64,000 nucleotides of DNA from Glaesserella sp041817755. GTDB lineage: Bacteria; Pseudomonadota; Gammaproteobacteria; Enterobacterales; Pasteurellaceae. The notes under the pieces are model-generated. The model was not told the DNA's origin and searched no databases. It saw nothing but the letters and a program-made list of their open reading frames with translations. Below, one piece after another: positions 8,782-17,186 of this stretch (position 1 is the stretch's first letter; the number at the start of each line of letters is the position of its first letter). The position numbers were made by a program, and so were the translations under genes. The stretch is taken from assembly GCF_041817755.1 (NCBI RefSeq), contig NZ_JBGYBX010000022.1:15232-79231 (forward strand), given 5' to 3'.

Positions 8782-9528
8782 TTAATCCGGTGAATAATAC
8801 AGTTTACCGATTTCAATACGTTGTCGCCCTGTTTCTAAACGCCATTTATTTGAATCACGCAACGAATAGACACAGCCACAATATTCTTGTTGGTAGAAAC
8901 GTTCACGTTTGCTGATTTCGATCATCCGTTGTGAACCGCCGTTTTTACGCCAATTGTAATCCCAATAAACCACATCATCATAAGCAGCTGCCGCACGGTG
9001 TCCGCAACCGTTGATTTGGTTCATATCTTTCCAACGGGAAATACCTAAACAGCTGGTAAAAACAGGGTAGCCATTTTCGTGAGCATATTTTGCAGTTTTC
9101 TCAAAACGCATATCAAAGCACATTGTGCAACGAATACCACGCTCCGGCTCCCACTCCATTCCTTCCGCTTTCTTAAACCACTCTTTACGGTCGTTTTCAT
9201 AATCGTCATCGACATCAATAAACGGAATACCGTGTTTTTCAGCAAAACGGATATTTTCCTCTTTGCGTAGCAGGTACTCTTTTAATGGGTGAATGTTTGG
9301 GTTGTAGAAGTAGATCGCAAATTCGATCCCTGAAGCGTGAATAGCTTCCATCACTTCACCTGAACAAGGGGCACAGCAAGAGTGTAGTAAAAGTTTGTTG
9401 TGTCCGTTCGGCAGTTCAAGTTTCTCACGCACAAAAGGGGCGTTCGGATCTTTGCCTTTGCGGGTTAATTTGCGTTTTTGTTGTAACGCTTCTTTGTGGG
9501 CTTGGGGTTGATTGGTTTGTTCTGTCAT
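8782..9528 (-). CDS. queH: Epoxyqueuosine reductase QueH
   Basis: Iron-sulfur enzyme of the DUF208 family that reduces epoxyqueuosine to queuosine in tRNA, a non-homologous replacement of QueG. It has 248 residues. Conserved cysteine pairs are visible: HSCCAPC near residue 51, RCTMCFDMR near residue 137, and EYCGC near the C-terminus. SCLGISRWKD is also typical. Its start overlaps the stop of the mrr-like gene by 4 bases (ATGA type), so it is translated from the same message. Confidence 0.92.
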   Translation of the reverse strand: MTEQTNQPQAHKEALQQKRKLTRKGKDPNAPFVREKLELPNGHNKLLLHSCCAPCSGEVMEAIHASGIEFAIYFYNPNIHPLKEYLLRKEENIRFAEKHGIPFIDVDDDYENDRKEWFKKAEGMEWEPERGIRCTMCFDMRFEKTAKYAHENGYPVFTSCLGISRWKDMNQINGCGHRAAAAYDDVVYWDYNWRKNGGSQRMIEISKRERFYQQEYCGCVYSLRDSNKWRLETGRQRIEIGKLYYSPD

Positions 9529-10445
9529 CTATAAAAATCATCTAATTGGTAAGTTATTACTGGTGTAACATAAACTTGATATTTTGCGACTAATTCGACT
9601 AATTTATTACCATCAATTAACGTAATTGCTCGAGTTCCTTCTCTTGAAGCTAGCAATGCACCTTTAGAAAAGGATGTGGTAGTAATGAAAATTCCAAATT
9701 CAGCTCGGAATTTATCCATTGCTCCACGGAATTTATCTATTTCAGGAGAACTGATTTTCTGTTCCTGACTCCAACGCTTAGCCTGAATAGCAACTCTCGT
9801 TGTTCTAAAATCATCTGCAGTTACATAGCCGAAGCCATCCAATCCACCATCATTTGAAACTGAAATACCGATATTTTCATCAATATCTACTCCCATTTTT
9901 CTTACTAAGGCACGACAAAACATCTCAAATTTTTTAGGTTCCATTTTGCAAAGGGCTATTTTTAATTTTTCTTTCCACGTATCAATGGAATCATCTTCAA
10001 TTTCCATCTCTTCATCATTATCAACATCTAAAACGGAGTTTTTATGATGACTTTGTCTTTTTTCTTGGTTTCTTTTACTTCTGCGTTCCCACTCTAACTC
10101 TGCGATAGAACGAATATCTTTTTCAATGTGTAATTTTTTAATATCACACTCTTGCCCTTTATCCGTTAAGGATAGTTCTCCTCTTTTAGGACAAGTTAAA
10201 AATCCAGAAAACTCTAAATTAGCAATACTAAAGTTAAAAACAAAATCAAAAGGTTTCCATGGTTTCCCATTTTTCTTAGAAATTCTAACTTCATCTATGG
10301 CATCTTCTATATCAAAATTAGAATTCCGTAATTCATCTTTTAATTCTTCCCTTGTTGCCTTACCACCTAGATTCTGTAGTAATTGAATAAGAATAGGCAT
10401 TAAAAAGTCTTCTTGACCTTTCTTGTTAAGTGACTCATAACGCAT
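9525..10445 (-). CDS. mrr: Mrr-type restriction endonuclease
   Basis: 306 residues, organised like Mrr. An N-terminal winged-helix region (about 1-100) is followed by a charged linker and a C-terminal PD-(D/E)xK domain (about 165-300). Catalytic residues are visible: D199/D203 in NDGGLDG and Q221-A-K223 in the QAKRW strand, then FITTTSFSKGA and LIDG, as in the Mrr_cat family. Mrr enzymes usually cut DNA carrying methylation (type IV restriction). No methyltransferase lies nearby, which fits. The stop overlaps the queH start. Upstream lies a long structured repeat. It could serve as a stress-activated nuclease rather than phage defence; the sequence alone does not decide. Confidence 0.82.
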   Translation of the reverse strand: MRYESLNKKGQEDFLMPILIQLLQNLGGKATREELKDELRNSNFDIEDAIDEVRISKKNGKPWKPFDFVFNFSIANLEFSGFLTCPKRGELSLTDKGQECDIKKLHIEKDIRSIAELEWERRSKRNQEKRQSHHKNSVLDVDNDEEMEIEDDSIDTWKEKLKIALCKMEPKKFEMFCRALVRKMGVDIDENIGISVSNDGGLDGFGYVTADDFRTTRVAIQAKRWSQEQKISSPEIDKFRGAMDKFRAEFGIFITTTSFSKGALLASREGTRAITLIDGNKLVELVAKYQVYVTPVITYQLDDFYR

Positions 10446-10513
10446 AAAAATACCTTAAATAATAAAGAAAAAATATCGACACAATTAGTTTCCCTTCTGA
10501 ACCGCCTGAGCGT

Positions 10514-10591
10514 GTTTAAATTTGTAGGAACATTTTTCTCTGAGCCAACGAAGTTGGCGAATTTAAAATGTTCCGTTAAGCAAATTTAAAC
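10514..10591. repeat. Three-tier hairpin (78 bases) between ispB and mrr
   Basis: Nested inverted repeats share one axis. The outer arms are GTTTAAATTTG (10514-10524) and CAAATTTAAAC (10581-10591). The middle arms are GGAACATTTT (10527-10536) and AAAATGTTCC (10565-10574). The inner arms are GCCAAC (10544-10549) and GTTGGC (10553-10558) around a GAA loop. All three stems are perfect, with small internal loops between them, so the RNA of either strand would fold into one long rod. Confidence 0.75.
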
Positions 10592-10632
10592 TAAGCGAAG
10601 ATAAGCGGTGAAGTAGGGTTGCCTTTCTTTTG

Positions 10633-10666
10633 GTTACTTTTCTTTGGCGAAGCAAAGAAAAGTAAC
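10633..10666. repeat. 14-base perfect hairpin after ispB
   Basis: GTTACTTTTCTTTG (10633-10646) and CAAAGAAAAGTAAC (10653-10666) flank a GCGAAG loop just after the ispB stop. A related stem lies at 8751-8780. It may stop ispB transcription, though no clean T tract follows. Confidence 0.7.
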
Positions 10667-10672
10667 ATTTAC

Positions 10673-11656
10673 TTAATAACTCCGATCCACCGACAAATAC
10701 GCCAATGAGATCAACGCTTGTTTATATTCGCTTTCCGGCAAAATAGCAATCGCATCAACGGCTTTCTGGGCTTCCTGTTTTGCACGTTCCATGGTGTAAT
10801 CTAAGGATTTATGTTCTGCCATAATCGCCAAAATCTCGTCTAAGGCTTCACGTTTTCCGCCTTGTTCAATCGCTTCACGGATCAATGCAGCTTGTTGCGG
10901 ATTACCGCTTCGCATTGCGTGTAACAATGGCAAGGTTGGTTTACCTTCGGCTAAATCATCACCGATATTTTTACCTAATTGTTCAGCATTCGCACTGTAA
11001 TCTAAAATATCATCAACCAGTTGGAATGCCGTACCAAGATAACGACCATAATCACGCATTGCAATCACAGTCGCTTGATCTGCCCCCGATACAATCGCCG
11101 AGCATTGACTTGCCGCTTCAAACAGACGAGCGGTTTTACTGTAAATTACCTGCATATAATTGGCTTCGGTCGTTTCAGGATCATTGACATTCATTAACTG
11201 CTGAACTTCGCCTTCGGCAATCACATTAGTGGCATCAGACATCACTTGTAACACATCAAGAGAACGAAGGCTTGCCATCATTTGAAACGCACGGGTATAG
11301 ATAAAATCGCCCACCAATACACTTGCAGCGTTACCAAAACGGGCATTTGCCGTTTCACGTCCGCGACGCATATCCGATTCATCGACCACATCATCGTGCA
11401 ACAGCGTTGCAGTGTGGATAAACTCAATAAAGGCTGCACAAGTAATATGCTCACGTCCCTGATAACCGACGGCATTTGCCGCCAACACCGCAATTAACGG
11501 GCGAATGCGTTTACCACCGCCGCTAATGATGTAATGTCCGAGCTGATTAATCAGCACGACATCCGAATTGAGTTGAGCAAGGATAGCCTGATCGACCGCT
11601 TGCATATCTTTCTTGGCAAGAGCTGAAATTTGTTCAAGTGACAACTGCATTTTCAT
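10673..11656 (-). CDS. ispB: Octaprenyl diphosphate synthase IspB
   Basis: Builds the isoprenoid side chain of ubiquinone and menaquinone from FPP and IPP. It has 327 residues. It carries the two aspartate-rich motifs of trans-prenyltransferases (HDDVVDESD and QLVDDILDY) plus GGGKRIRP and the EGEVQQLMN segment. Length and sequence closely follow E. coli IspB. Start MKMQ at 11656; a second ATG at 11650 is possible. The menA gene at 40.7 kb would use its product. Confidence 0.95.
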   Translation of the reverse strand: MKMQLSLEQISALAKKDMQAVDQAILAQLNSDVVLINQLGHYIISGGGKRIRPLIAVLAANAVGYQGREHITCAAFIEFIHTATLLHDDVVDESDMRRGRETANARFGNAASVLVGDFIYTRAFQMMASLRSLDVLQVMSDATNVIAEGEVQQLMNVNDPETTEANYMQVIYSKTARLFEAASQCSAIVSGADQATVIAMRDYGRYLGTAFQLVDDILDYSANAEQLGKNIGDDLAEGKPTLPLLHAMRSGNPQQAALIREAIEQGGKREALDEILAIMAEHKSLDYTMERAKQEAQKAVDAIAILPESEYKQALISLAYLSVDRSY

Positions 11657-11790
11657 TAATATTATCTTTCGTTTGCAAAATAAGGCTGGATTTTACCTTA
11701 ATGTGTAGAGGTCATCAAAATAAGAATGTCAAAAGTCAGCCATTTTAGTGAAAATAAGGGGATATTTTACAATATCCCCCGTAATAAACC

Positions 11791-13062
11791 TTATGAAGCG
11801 GAAACGGCTATCGGCTCGACTTTTGCTAATTTCACCATATTATCGCTGACTTCAAGAATCGTCACGTTCAGATTAAATAACGTGAACTGAGTATCCTCAT
11901 CGGGAATTTTTTCCAAATGTTCCAAAATTAACCCGTTAAAGGTTCTAGCTTCGTCTAGCGGTAAATTCCAATCGAACAGTTTGTTAATATCCCGTAAATT
12001 CGCGGAGCCTTCAATCAATACCGAACCGTCCGATTGCGGTTTAATTTCCTCTTCTAAAGAAGGTGCCGCCGATGTCGTGAATTCACCGACGATTTCTTCA
12101 AGAATATCTTCCAATGTCACTAAGCCTTTAATATCGCCGTATTCATCGACAACCAATCCTATGCGTTCTTTATTGGTTTTAAAATTCATCAGTTGGGTGG
12201 TAAGCGGCGTGCCTTCCGGAATGAAATACGCCTCATCCACCGCCCGAATCAATTGCTCTTTAGTAAATTCATTTCGTTCTAACATTAAACGGAACGCTTC
12301 CCGTACACGTAGCATTCCCAATATGTTTTTATCCATATTGCCTTTATAAATCACCACGCGGGCATGAGCGGCACCGGTTAATTGGCGCATGATGGCTTTC
12401 CAATCGTCATCAATATCGATTCCACCGATATCATTACGCGGAACCATAATATCGTCAACAGTGACTTTCTCCATATCCAAAATCGACACCAACATGTCTT
12501 GGTGCGAAGTCGGAATAAACCGCCCGGCTTCAAGCACGACACTACGCAATTCTTCGGCACTCAATCCTGACTTTTCGGACTTCCGAATTCGGAATAATTT
12601 CATTAATCCGCCGATAATCAGGTTCATGAAGAACACCACCGGCATCAGTATTTTTTGTAACGGCATCAGCAGATAACTTGCCAAAAAACCAATTTTTTCG
12701 GGATAAAGCGCCGCGACAGTTTTCGGCAGAATCTCGGAAAAAACCAACATCACGAAAGTGAGAAGCCCCGTTGCAACGGCAACACCGGCTTCGCCCGAAA
12801 TTTGTAAGCCGATCATGGTCGCAATCGCCGATGCGGCAATATTGACGACGTTATTACAAATTAAAATCAGGCTGAGCAATGTGTCCGTTTTGGATAACAA
12901 TTTTTCCGCTAATTTTGCTCCCTTGTGTCCTTTTTCGGCAAGGTGGCGCATGCGGTAACGGTTGAGAGACATGAGCCCTGTTTCAGAGCCTGAGAAAAAA
13001 GCAGAAAGTAAAAGAAGAATAGCAAGAGTAATAAATAAACTACTCAGGGGGATACTGTCCAA
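11791..13062 (-). CDS. yfjD: CNNM/CorC-type transport protein (DUF21, CBS pair, CorC_HlyC), YfjD-like
   Basis: Membrane protein of the CNNM/CorB family, linked to divalent cation handling. The start is probably TTG 13062, preceded by AGGA. This aligns the first residues with E. coli YfjD (22 residues before FSGSETG) and gives 423 residues. A frame to 13149 would run through an uptake-signal hairpin and is less likely. Domains are: DUF21 with about four helices (1-185, SAFFSGSETGLMSLNRYR, FSEILPKTVAA); a CBS pair (about 190-320, VDDIMVPRNDI, GLVTLEDILEEIVGE); and a C-terminal CorC_HlyC domain (about 335-415). It sits next to ypjD, as in E. coli. Confidence 0.88.
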   Translation of the reverse strand: MDSIPLSSLFITLAILLLLSAFFSGSETGLMSLNRYRMRHLAEKGHKGAKLAEKLLSKTDTLLSLILICNNVVNIAASAIATMIGLQISGEAGVAVATGLLTFVMLVFSEILPKTVAALYPEKIGFLASYLLMPLQKILMPVVFFMNLIIGGLMKLFRIRKSEKSGLSAEELRSVVLEAGRFIPTSHQDMLVSILDMEKVTVDDIMVPRNDIGGIDIDDDWKAIMRQLTGAAHARVVIYKGNMDKNILGMLRVREAFRLMLERNEFTKEQLIRAVDEAYFIPEGTPLTTQLMNFKTNKERIGLVVDEYGDIKGLVTLEDILEEIVGEFTTSAAPSLEEEIKPQSDGSVLIEGSANLRDINKLFDWNLPLDEARTFNGLILEHLEKIPDEDTQFTLFNLNVTILEVSDNMVKLAKVEPIAVSAS

Positions 13063-13088
13063 AATGAAAATCCTATGTGAGTGAATCA

Positions 13089-13144
13089 ACAAGCGGTCAG
13101 ATTTGAATATTTTTTTGCAAATTGTTAAGAAAATCTGACCGCTT
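13089..13144. terminator. Inverted uptake-signal pair between ypjD and yfjD
   Basis: AAGCGGTCAGATTT (13091-13104) and AAATCTGACCGCTT (13131-13144) form a 14-base perfect stem containing the uptake signal. It lies immediately after the ypjD stop and may terminate it, leaving yfjD to its own promoter. Confidence 0.6.
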
Positions 13145-13155
13145 CCCAAAGCCGA

Positions 13156-13935
13156 TTATACGGCTCTGCTACCGAAATAGGCGATAGTGAGCAACATCAT
13201 ACCCGAAATCGAGTAAATTAGCACCCGATTTCCTCGCCAATGCAGTTTCCATTGCCCTAATAGCAGGATGTTATACACAATCCAAGCAATAAACGAAAAA
13301 ATCGCTTTATGGATATGTTCCGGGGCAAAGAAATTGTGTAAGTAGATCATGCCGGTCACAAGCGCTATCGTGAGTAACGCTTGTGCAGCAAGGGTTAACG
13401 TAAAAAAATGGCGTTCGACGGTCATCAATGGCGGTAATACAGGCGAAAAAGTAAACTTTTTGCTTTTCAGGTTTCTGTCCAACCATTTCAATTGTGCGGC
13501 ATAAAGCAATGCAATCAAAAATAAACCGTAGGATGTAATGGCAATACCAAGATGGAACATTAAACCAAGATTTTCCGAAAGTTGCTTGATGAAATTGCCT
13601 TCCACAAAAGAAGAGAGAATAATAGTAACAATACCGATAACGTAAATCACCGACAAGGGAAACCAAACCGTTTTCCAACGCATCAGGGCAAACGTGGCTA
13701 AGCCGCTCACAATCACGCTGATCAATGATGCGACATTGGCAATGGTATAATTCTGCCCGCCACTGACCACTAAATGCTGAGAAATATTGACGATATGGCA
13801 AATCACCGCCACGCTGCCGAGCACAAATACCGCTTTCGTATTCGGTTTTTTCTCCGCATCAACGTGAGCAAGGGTCGGCATAATCCATAACAACGCACCA
13901 AGATAAGCCGCAATGCTGAGTAGCGCAAATAACAT
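13156..13935 (-). CDS. ypjD: Cytochrome c assembly-like inner membrane protein YpjD
   Basis: 259 residues with eight hydrophobic segments, related to the CcsA/HemX family. The stretch FHLGIAITSYGLFLIALLYA and the histidines in HNFFAPEHIHKAIFSFIAW are in the family positions. E. coli YpjD, beside yfjD and ffh, has been tied to divalent-cation transport together with CorB-type proteins; whether that holds here is inference. An AGAGAGAAA site precedes the start. Confidence 0.85.
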   Translation of the reverse strand: MLFALLSIAAYLGALLWIMPTLAHVDAEKKPNTKAVFVLGSVAVICHIVNISQHLVVSGGQNYTIANVASLISVIVSGLATFALMRWKTVWFPLSVIYVIGIVTIILSSFVEGNFIKQLSENLGLMFHLGIAITSYGLFLIALLYAAQLKWLDRNLKSKKFTFSPVLPPLMTVERHFFTLTLAAQALLTIALVTGMIYLHNFFAPEHIHKAIFSFIAWIVYNILLLGQWKLHWRGNRVLIYSISGMMLLTIAYFGSRAV

Positions 13936-14021
13936 TTCAATTTCTCTCTAGTTAAGAATAATTTTCAATAGGCGTAAAGTAGCAGTTTTAACGCGGTTTT
14001 TCTATGGGAAAAATCAATTTT

Positions 14022-14321
14022 TTACCCTTTTGCTATAGTCTCAATCTCCACCGGAATCTGCTTAGGTGCCGGCACAAAAATTTGTTTATGTCGTTGTAGC
14101 TCGCCTTTTTCCAATACAATGCTGCTTTTCGGTACTTTGAACAGTTTACTTACAAACTTCAGCAAGTGAGCATTCGCTTGTCCGTCCACGGGCGGGGCGG
14201 TAATCGCAATTTTAAGCTCATTATCATGTAAGCCAACAATTTGATCTCTGCTTGCTTTCGGTTGTAAAAAAATCCGCAGGCGAATACCCTGCGGATTTTG
14301 ACAAAATTCGACTGCTTGCAT
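14022..14321 (-). CDS. yggU: YggU family protein (DUF167)
   Basis: 99 residues from the ATG at 14321, which overlaps the yggT stop in a TAATG arrangement. The upstream ATG at 14336 is possible, but alignment with E. coli YggU favours MQAVEF. Core motifs QPKASRD, APPVDGQANAHL and KGELQRHKQI are intact. This is a small cytosolic protein of unknown function. Confidence 0.92.
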   Translation of the reverse strand: MQAVEFCQNPQGIRLRIFLQPKASRDQIVGLHDNELKIAITAPPVDGQANAHLLKFVSKLFKVPKSSIVLEKGELQRHKQIFVPAPKQIPVEIETIAKG

Positions 14322-14854
14322 TACGCTATAGCCCATAATTGTCCGAACACTTGGTAAAACAAGCCGTTCAGGAAAATTAAAGCAAAGCCGAGCACCATCA
14401 CGGAAAAATCCAACATGCCTGTTTTCGGTAATATTTTACGGATAATACCTAACACCGGTTCGGTAATTTGAGCAATCGTATAATCCAACGGATGATTACC
14501 TTGCGTTACCCAGCTCATCAATGCACGAATTAAGGTCGTGAAAAAGAGAATCTGCCCGAAGGTTTTCACTACGCTGAGCAATCCGATCAACACTGCTCTC
14601 GGTAAATCCAAACCGAGCAACACAAACAGCAATGTTACGATCCCGACTGCAAGCAATAGCGCAGCAAAGTTAATCCCTTTTACTGTCGGAATCAGTTTAG
14701 TTAACGGGTTTAAAACCGAGTTGGTTAAACGCATTAAGGTTTGTGAAATCGGCAGATAAGGATCAACGCGGCAAAATTGCAGCCACGTGCGTAGCACTAG
14801 CAAAAAGCTAAAGATGCTGACAATAATTTGAATGAAAGGAACTAAGAATTCCAT
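14321..14854 (-). CDS. yggT: YggT family inner membrane protein
   Basis: 177 residues with two related halves, each with a pair of hydrophobic helices and the family motif (LRTWLQF...NPLTKLIP and IRALMSWV...TEPVLGIIRKILP). Start at 14854 has GGAGAAT upstream; the frame up to 14884 lacks a site. YggT proteins are proposed to help osmotic shock tolerance or act as a channel. It is translationally coupled to yggU, as in E. coli. Confidence 0.92.
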   Translation of the reverse strand: MEFLVPFIQIIVSIFSFLLVLRTWLQFCRVDPYLPISQTLMRLTNSVLNPLTKLIPTVKGINFAALLLAVGIVTLLFVLLGLDLPRAVLIGLLSVVKTFGQILFFTTLIRALMSWVTQGNHPLDYTIAQITEPVLGIIRKILPKTGMLDFSVMVLGFALIFLNGLFYQVFGQLWAIA

Positions 14855-14974
14855 TTTATTCTCCAAAATTACGCTCTCCCACAAGCGGAAAAGACAGATT
14901 TGAGCAAAGCATTGTCTTTGCGTAAAGCCGAAAGAGGGTTACAAGCGGTGATTTTTTATAAAAATTTTGCAATA

Positions 14975-14997
14975 CCTTCTCCCGTAAACGGGAGAGG
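14975..14997. repeat. Short hairpin between yggL and yggT
   Basis: CTCCCGT and ACGGGAG pair around AA, extended by CC/GG. This resembles the first hairpin of the 4971-5115 repeat, so it may be a decayed copy. It sits just downstream of yggL on the minus strand. Confidence 0.5.
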
Positions 14998-15005
14998 AAA
15001 AATGT

Positions 15006-15350
15006 TTATTCGGAGATCGGTAAATCCCACCAAATATCAAATAAGCCGCTGACCTCGATTTCCACCAAGCCGTTTGCTTCCAGCCATTTTTGCACTAATT
15101 GACGGTGAGATTCATCGCATTTGCCTAATTTTTCTAAGCAAATTAAACCTTCCCAATGTAAATAGCCGCTGCCTTCATAAGCTAAGCCATTTGGGCGAAT
15201 GACTTCATCAATAAAACGATCCACAGTTGCATCAATTTGGTCAATACCTGTACCTTCTGCAAATTGAAATTTCACTAAAAAGCCTAACTCTTGGAACTCT
15301 GCTAAGTGCATTTTTTTACGCTGTCTACGATTACGAATCGGTTGAGCCAT
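15006..15350 (-). CDS. yggL: YggL family protein (DUF469)
   Basis: 114 residues matching E. coli YggL over its length. The start is basic (NRRQRKKMHLAEFQELGF), then VDRFIDEVIRPNGLAYEGSG, and SGLFDIWWDL at the end. YggL is reported to associate with the 50S ribosome. It lies 24 bases after trmB, in the same order as in E. coli (trmB-yggL). Confidence 0.92.
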   Translation of the reverse strand: MAQPIRNRRQRKKMHLAEFQELGFLVKFQFAEGTGIDQIDATVDRFIDEVIRPNGLAYEGSGYLHWEGLICLEKLGKCDESHRQLVQKWLEANGLVEIEVSGLFDIWWDLPISE

Positions 15351-15374
15351 TTTCTTTCTCCTGGTTGAGTAACA

Positions 15375-16130
15375 TTATTTCTTAATAAAATATAAATCCC
15401 ACACGCCGTGTCCTAATTTATGTCCGCGTTCTTCAAACTTCGTTAAAGGGCGAAAATCAGGGCGTGGAATAAAATCGTTGGTTTCTGACGTATTTTGCAA
15501 TAAAGCGTCAAATTGACGTAACACGTCTAACATATGTTCTGCGTAATTTTCCCAATCCGTCGCAAAATGGATAAAACCGTTCGGCGACAGTTTGGTTAAT
15601 ACACGGGTAATAAATTCAGGCTGAACAATACGGCGTTTATGGTGTTTTGCTTTTTGCCACGGATCGGGGAAATAAAGCTGTAATCCGCCTAATGTACCGT
15701 TGGCAATGCTGTCACGTAATATTTCGGTGGCATCGTGGCAAATCACCCGCAAATTTTTCACACCTTTTTCTAACGCATAAGCAATACAAGCGCCAACACC
15801 GGGTGTGTGAACTTCAATCCCGATATAATTACGATCCGGATTTTGGTCCGCCATGTCGACTAATGAACGCCCCATACCGAAACCGATTTCAAGCACCACA
15901 GGATTGCGGTTGCCAAAAATCGCTTCAAAATCAAAAGGTGTACTTTGATAATCCAAACCGAGATTTTCCCAGTTGTTATTCATCATATCCCGCTGATAAT
16001 CGCTTAAACGCCCGGTACGTAGCACAAAGCTACGCACTTTACGTAAATAACGACCATCGGGCGTAAATTCCGCCCGTTCAACGGTTTTACGTTTTTTATC
16101 GGCAAATGTGATCTTTTCTGACATTATCAT
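15375..16130 (-). CDS. trmB: tRNA (guanine-N7-)-methyltransferase TrmB
   Basis: Adds N7-methyl to G46 of tRNA using SAM. It has 251 residues. VVLEIGFGMGRSLVDMA is the SAM-binding motif I, GIEVHTPG motif II, and LQLYFPDPWQKAKHHKRR the family hallmark near the middle. The second Met (16124, MSEK) may be the true start; neither ATG has a strong ribosome site. Confidence 0.95.
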   Translation of the reverse strand: MIMSEKITFADKKRKTVERAEFTPDGRYLRKVRSFVLRTGRLSDYQRDMMNNNWENLGLDYQSTPFDFEAIFGNRNPVVLEIGFGMGRSLVDMADQNPDRNYIGIEVHTPGVGACIAYALEKGVKNLRVICHDATEILRDSIANGTLGGLQLYFPDPWQKAKHHKRRIVQPEFITRVLTKLSPNGFIHFATDWENYAEHMLDVLRQFDALLQNTSETNDFIPRPDFRPLTKFEERGHKLGHGVWDLYFIKK

Positions 16131-16235
16131 TGACTATACGCACAACAAATGACGTGCGATTCATTGGTAAAACAATCAAGCGATCCGACCGCTTGTATGA
16201 TCGAGCGGGAGCGAATCCAACACTCCCGAAAAGGA

Positions 16236-17186
16236 TTAGAACCTGACTAATGCCGAACCCCATGTCCAACCGCCGCCAAAAGCTTCCAACAGCAATAATT
16301 GACCGCGTTGAATTCGACCGTCACGGACAGCTTCATCCAGCGCTACCGGAATCGTCGCCGCACTGGTATTGCCGTAGCGATCGACCGTCACCACGACTTG
16401 ATCCATCGACATTTCAAGTTTCTCCGCCGTCGCACTGATAATGCGTAAATTCGCTTGATGCGGTACCAACCAGTCCAACTCGCTCTTATCCAATTGATTT
16501 TCCGCAAGCGTTTCTTCCACTACGTTTGCCAACTCGCGGACAGCAAGTTTAAAGGTTGCGTTGCCTTGCATCGAAATAAATCCCGAGCGGGCATCGCCGC
16601 GCTCCGCATGAGGTAACGTGAGTGCATCTTTGGTGTCCGCTGAAGCGTGTAAATGGGTAGAAATAATCCCCTGTTCGTCACTGGTTTCCAAAATTACCGC
16701 TCCTGCACCGTCACCAAATAAAACAACCGTACTGCGATCGGTTTCATCTAATTTGCGTGAATTAAGATCCGCACCCACTACCAATGCTTTTTTCACTTTA
16801 CCAGTACGCACGAATTGATCCGCCACGCTTAATGCATACACAAATCCTGTACATGCCGCCGCCACATCAAACGCAATCGCATCGTCAATACCCAACATTC
16901 CTTGAATTTGGCAAGCCGCACTCGGATAAGCGTGAGAGTTACTGGTTGTTCCCACCACAATCAAATCAATTTCTTGAGGATCTAATGCCGCTTGTTCCAA
17001 ACATTTTTTCGCTGCCTCAAAACCCATGGTGGCAACGGTTTCATCCGATGCGGCAATGCGACGTTCTTTCATTCCCGAACGGGTTACAATCCATTCGTCC
17101 GTTGTATCCACCATTTTTTCTAAATCCGCATTAGTGCGGATTTGCGCAGGCATGTAACTGCCCGTGGCTAAGATTTTGCTGTACAT
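16236..17186 (-). CDS. fabH: 3-oxoacyl-ACP synthase III FabH
   Basis: Starts fatty acid synthesis by condensing acetyl-CoA with malonyl-ACP. It has 316 residues. The catalytic triad is visible: Cys in AAACTGFVYAL near residue 112, His in VPHQANLRI near 243, and Asn in YGNTSAATIP near 273. It overlaps the plsX 3' end by 19 bases, so the two are coupled. fabD, which normally follows, is not here; the gap downstream to trmB holds only an uptake signal. Confidence 0.96.
   Translation of the reverse strand: MYSKILATGSYMPAQIRTNADLEKMVDTTDEWIVTRSGMKERRIAASDETVATMGFEAAKKCLEQAALDPQEIDLIVVGTTSNSHAYPSAACQIQGMLGIDDAIAFDVAAACTGFVYALSVADQFVRTGKVKKALVVGADLNSRKLDETDRSTVVLFGDGAGAVILETSDEQGIISTHLHASADTKDALTLPHAERGDARSGFISMQGNATFKLAVRELANVVEETLAENQLDKSELDWLVPHQANLRIISATAEKLEMSMDQVVVTVDRYGNTSAATIPVALDEAVRDGRIQRGQLLLLEAFGGGWTWGSALVRF

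Noticed and set aside
12378..12676. Overlapping open frames on both strands within the yfjD gene
   Set aside because: Shadow frames of a conserved coding region.
13063..13149. Extended N-terminus of the CorC-type protein
   Set aside because: The added codons run through the uptake-signal hairpin and do not match YfjD homologues.
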